A stretch of DNA of 22,263 nt from JABEVB01 sp049965775 (GTDB lineage: Bacteria; Planctomycetota; Phycisphaerae; WQYP01), in assembly GCA_049965775.1 (NCBI GenBank), contig JBMFVX010000043.1, positions 1 to 22,263 on the forward strand. Direction: 5' to 3'. The position numbers and the translations under genes are program-made. Positions 21,875-22,263 of the stretch are shown piece by piece; the stretch's first letter is position 1; each line of letters begins with the position of its first letter. The notes beneath the pieces were generated by a model, which was given only the letters and a program-made list of their open reading frames with translations, did not search any database and was not told where the DNA came from.

Positions 21875-22225
21875 TATGGTGATCGCGGAACAAACCGGGT
21901 AATGGCCTTATGCAAAAAGGACGGAGTGGCAACGCCGGTATTCGAGGATCGCCATGGATTTTTGATCGTTACGTTCAAGGCGCAGATGGTAACTCCGGGC
22001 CGACAGCCAGAGCCGCAGCCAGAATCGCGGCTAGAGTCACTACCTCAACGGGTGATATTGTTACTCAAACCGCAGCCGCTCAGTAACGCCGAAATTGCGG
22101 CAAATCTTGGCCAGAAGACGGTTTTCGGCCAACTCAACAAAATAATTCACACACTTCTGTCTTGCTTCAGTCGGAATTGGACAAGAGGGCTTTTGGCGTT
22201 AAGGATACAATGGCGCCGTTTTTAG
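21875..22225 (+). pseudogene. C-terminal remnant of an AlbA_2/RecG-like ATP-binding protein
   Basis: The frame contains GTNRVMALCKKDGVATPVFE and RHGFLIVTFKAQ, matching the WGxGTNRIxxxCxxAGxPxPxFE...VTF tail of AlbA_2/HATPase_c_4 proteins (often named RecG-like or transcriptional regulators). It goes on to ESRLESLPQRVILLL and LSNAEIAANLGQKTVFGQLN, the winged-helix that ends such proteins, and then drifts off pattern after IIHTLL (about 22159). The N-terminal AlbA and ATPase parts are absent: HigA ends at 21809, and the intervening 65 bp do not resemble the family. There is no start codon or ribosome site of its own. It is a decayed fragment left downstream of the toxin-antitoxin pair. Confidence 0.65.
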
Positions 22226-22263
22226 GAATCCGTTTATGTCCAGCACCGCCCGTCGCGGTTAAA

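Noticed and set aside
1..22263. tRNA, rRNA or riboswitch genes
   Set aside because: No cloverleaf-like set of stems, no rRNA signature and no recognisable riboswitch core was seen by eye; a covariance-model scan would be decisive.

Overview
The window looks like a chromosomal segment from a Planctomycetota bacterium, most likely of the Phycisphaerae type, or from a close relative in a metagenome. The best clue is a type II/IV prepilin whose downstream sequence carries the H-X9-DG C-terminal signature that is so common in that phylum. A NuoI, a LeuC of the long-insert kind, an HU protein and a RecQ with Zn, HRDC and extra HTH modules fit a free-living Gram-negative-type cell. The DNA is moderately GC-rich, with AT-richer patches around 5.48-5.9 kb and 15.34-16.1 kb that suggest acquired genes.

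From left to right: (1) 34-3065, minus strand, is a tight phage-like operon: ParB-domain protein, ABC-ATPase fused to a GNAT domain, small terminase subunit, and a large terminase that stops just after the first nuclease motif. Its genes overlap by 4-26 bp. (2) 3163-3576 is a single HU gene with a clear intrinsic terminator. (3) 3918-6615 holds an AAA/DUF4143 ATPase whose near-consensus promoter abuts its start codon, suggesting a leaderless mRNA, and a divergent winged-helix/HNH nuclease. (4) 6715-9262 holds leuC and a secreted protein of unknown function. (5) 9958-11634 is a chimeric prepilin with an 18-copy Gly-Asn tract, a Gly/Ser tract and an inserted beta-solenoid-like domain, cut by an in-frame TGA before its H-X9-DG end. 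(6) 11732-16041, minus strand, holds recQ, a 164-bp symmetrical palindrome, a nuoI with no other nuo gene beside it, a broken small gene and an unrecognised AT-rich gene. (7) 16147-17449 is a repeat-rich stretch without a believable gene. (8) 17450-22225, plus strand, looks like a defence-island fragment: a SNF2-family helicase, a HigB-type toxin broken by an early TAG, its intact HigA/ImmA-type partner, and the tail of an AlbA/RecG-like ATP-binding protein.

The genes do not form one pathway. The most unusual pieces are the chimeric prepilin and the ParB-ABC/GNAT-terminase module. The latter may join DNA recognition, DNA modification and packaging functions, but that is inference. Decay is widespread: an internal TGA, an internal TAG, a truncated terminase, a frameshifted small gene and a headless gene at the right edge. 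All family assignments rest on motifs read by eye; no database search was possible.
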